NCBI GenBank assembly: GCA_030538085.1
Contig: JAUNUR010000009.1
Coordinates: 1-64,000 of the forward strand
DNA from: Pseudomonadota bacterium
Lineage (GTDB): Bacteria; Pseudomonadota; Gammaproteobacteria; Burkholderiales; Burkholderiaceae_C
Direction of reading: 5' to 3'
Length of the DNA: 64,000 bases
Positions 63,415 through 64,000 of this stretch are shown piece by piece (positions within the stretch are counted from its first letter, which is position 1; the number at the start of each line of letters is the position of its first letter). Under the pieces are notes generated by a model that worked only from the letters and a program-made list of their open reading frames with translations, was not told the origin of the DNA and did not search any database. The position numbers and the translations under genes were made by a program.

Positions 63415-64000
63415 CGCGCCGCGCTTGTTTTCTTCCGAGCGATAACCTGTTGCGCATTGGCTTTCGAGATGACAAATGACAAATGACTTCGCTGCGCTTC
63501 AATGACAAATGGTGCATTCGTCATCTGTCATGCGGCGCTAGCCGCGGTCATTCGTCATTGCTGTGAACGCACAACGGTCTTTCAAGGACTTGGTGAGCGT
63601 GGGAGCTTGCACGGTTCTTGATCGACCCACGGCCGGACGCGAAGGGTGCAAAAGCAACAACCCGGCAGGTTGGAGCACCTTGACAAAGTGCGCAACGCAT
63701 TTACCACCTCACGTCATTGCGGCGAAAGCCGCAATCCACAGGGTGCCCGCGGGTCAACGCCGTGTCCAGGTAGCGCCCATGGATTGCGGCTTTCGCCGCA
63801 ATGATGAAGTGGGGAGGACAAAGAAGACTCGTCATTCGTCATGCGGCGCTAGCCGCGGTCATTCGTCATCGTCTTGAGCACAAAACGGCATGAGATTGGC
63901 GCTGCCGGGGATGAGATCAGGCGATAACCATTTGGCGGGGATTATGGGTATCCAAATAGGAGCTGTGGACGCTTGTTTAGCAAAGGGCCAACCTTTTTTT
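63415..64000. other. Gene-free tail with AATGAC heptamers, GCGGCGCTAGCCGC palindromes and a hairpin core
   Basis: 63466-63560 has CAAATGACAAATGACTTCGC and ATGCGGCGCTAGCCGCGGTC followed by ATTCGTCAT; this palindrome recurs at 63838-63868. 63710-63808 is a CGTCATTGCGGCGAAAGCC hairpin core of the CTATTGA long-core type, without its ends. 63955-63990 resembles the short AGCTGC element. A 104-codon frame here is built from these repeats and is not supported. Confidence 0.55.

Noticed and set aside
63563..63877. 104-codon frame at the right end
   Set aside because: Most of its length is the GCGGCGAAAGCC hairpin core and the GCGGCGCTAGCCGC palindrome, so it is repeat DNA.

Overview
The window reads as a chromosomal segment of a high-G+C betaproteobacterium, most likely Burkholderiales and probably Comamonadaceae. 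The evidence is the complete division and cell wall (dcw) order mraZ-rsmH-ftsL-ftsI-murE-murF-mraY-murD-ftsW-murG-murC-ddlB-ftsQ-ftsA-ftsZ followed by lpxC, a meso-diaminopimelate type MurE, frequent ATGA start/stop overlaps, and many short intergenic repeats. The assignment is by gene content and style only. No rRNA, tRNA or CRISPR array was seen.

Layout. 1-10.6 kb holds housekeeping genes: hslU, an AlkB-like dioxygenase, ychF, a MOSC protein, a ubiquinone-type FAD hydroxylase, a DsbC-like protein, a DUF3429 membrane protein, an M61 peptidase and a DUF3108 protein. 10.6-30.4 kb is the dcw cluster plus lpxC, with an MraZ operator in front. It carries several repeat insertions (ftsI/murE, mraY/murD, ftsA/ftsZ, after ftsZ) and an unexpected 64-codon reading frame coupled between ftsW and murG. 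30.6-38.3 kb holds ruvC, mtgA, a TonB-like protein, an RNase II family protein, a YqiA-like hydrolase, rodA and a YegP-like protein.

38.3-43.2 kb is an accessory toxin/immunity locus. A 693-residue protein has a PD-(D/E)XK nuclease-like domain and a C-terminal tail resembling XVIPCD, the secretion domain of antibacterial type IV secretion effectors. It is followed by a probable immunity gene. Downstream lies a partial second copy of both genes: the effector tail without its nuclease, and an immunity gene frameshifted at an A8 tract. A miniature repeat separates the two modules.

43.6-48.8 kb holds a ClsC-type cardiolipin synthase, DUF2905, a MidA-like methyltransferase, a pteridine-reductase-like SDR, folB and a TIP30-like protein. 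49.5-63.4 kb is mostly one minus-strand run: a DUF4143 ATPase, type III mod, an AlbA_2 protein, type III res, lipB, lipA and a SWIM/SNF2 helicase. A macrodomain gene is divergent from its head. The restriction genes are translationally coupled to one another and to lipB.

Repeats are a main feature. At least four MITE-like families with terminal inverted repeats occur: CTATTGA, CTAGAAACGGCAGTTG, AGAGGCTG and TAGTACGC. A 100-120 bp CCCCCTGAG / GGCCTGCTCCGCGGCC family and a short AT-rich stem element, found even inside coding sequences, are also present. They fill nearly all non-coding stretches and often lie right at stop codons.
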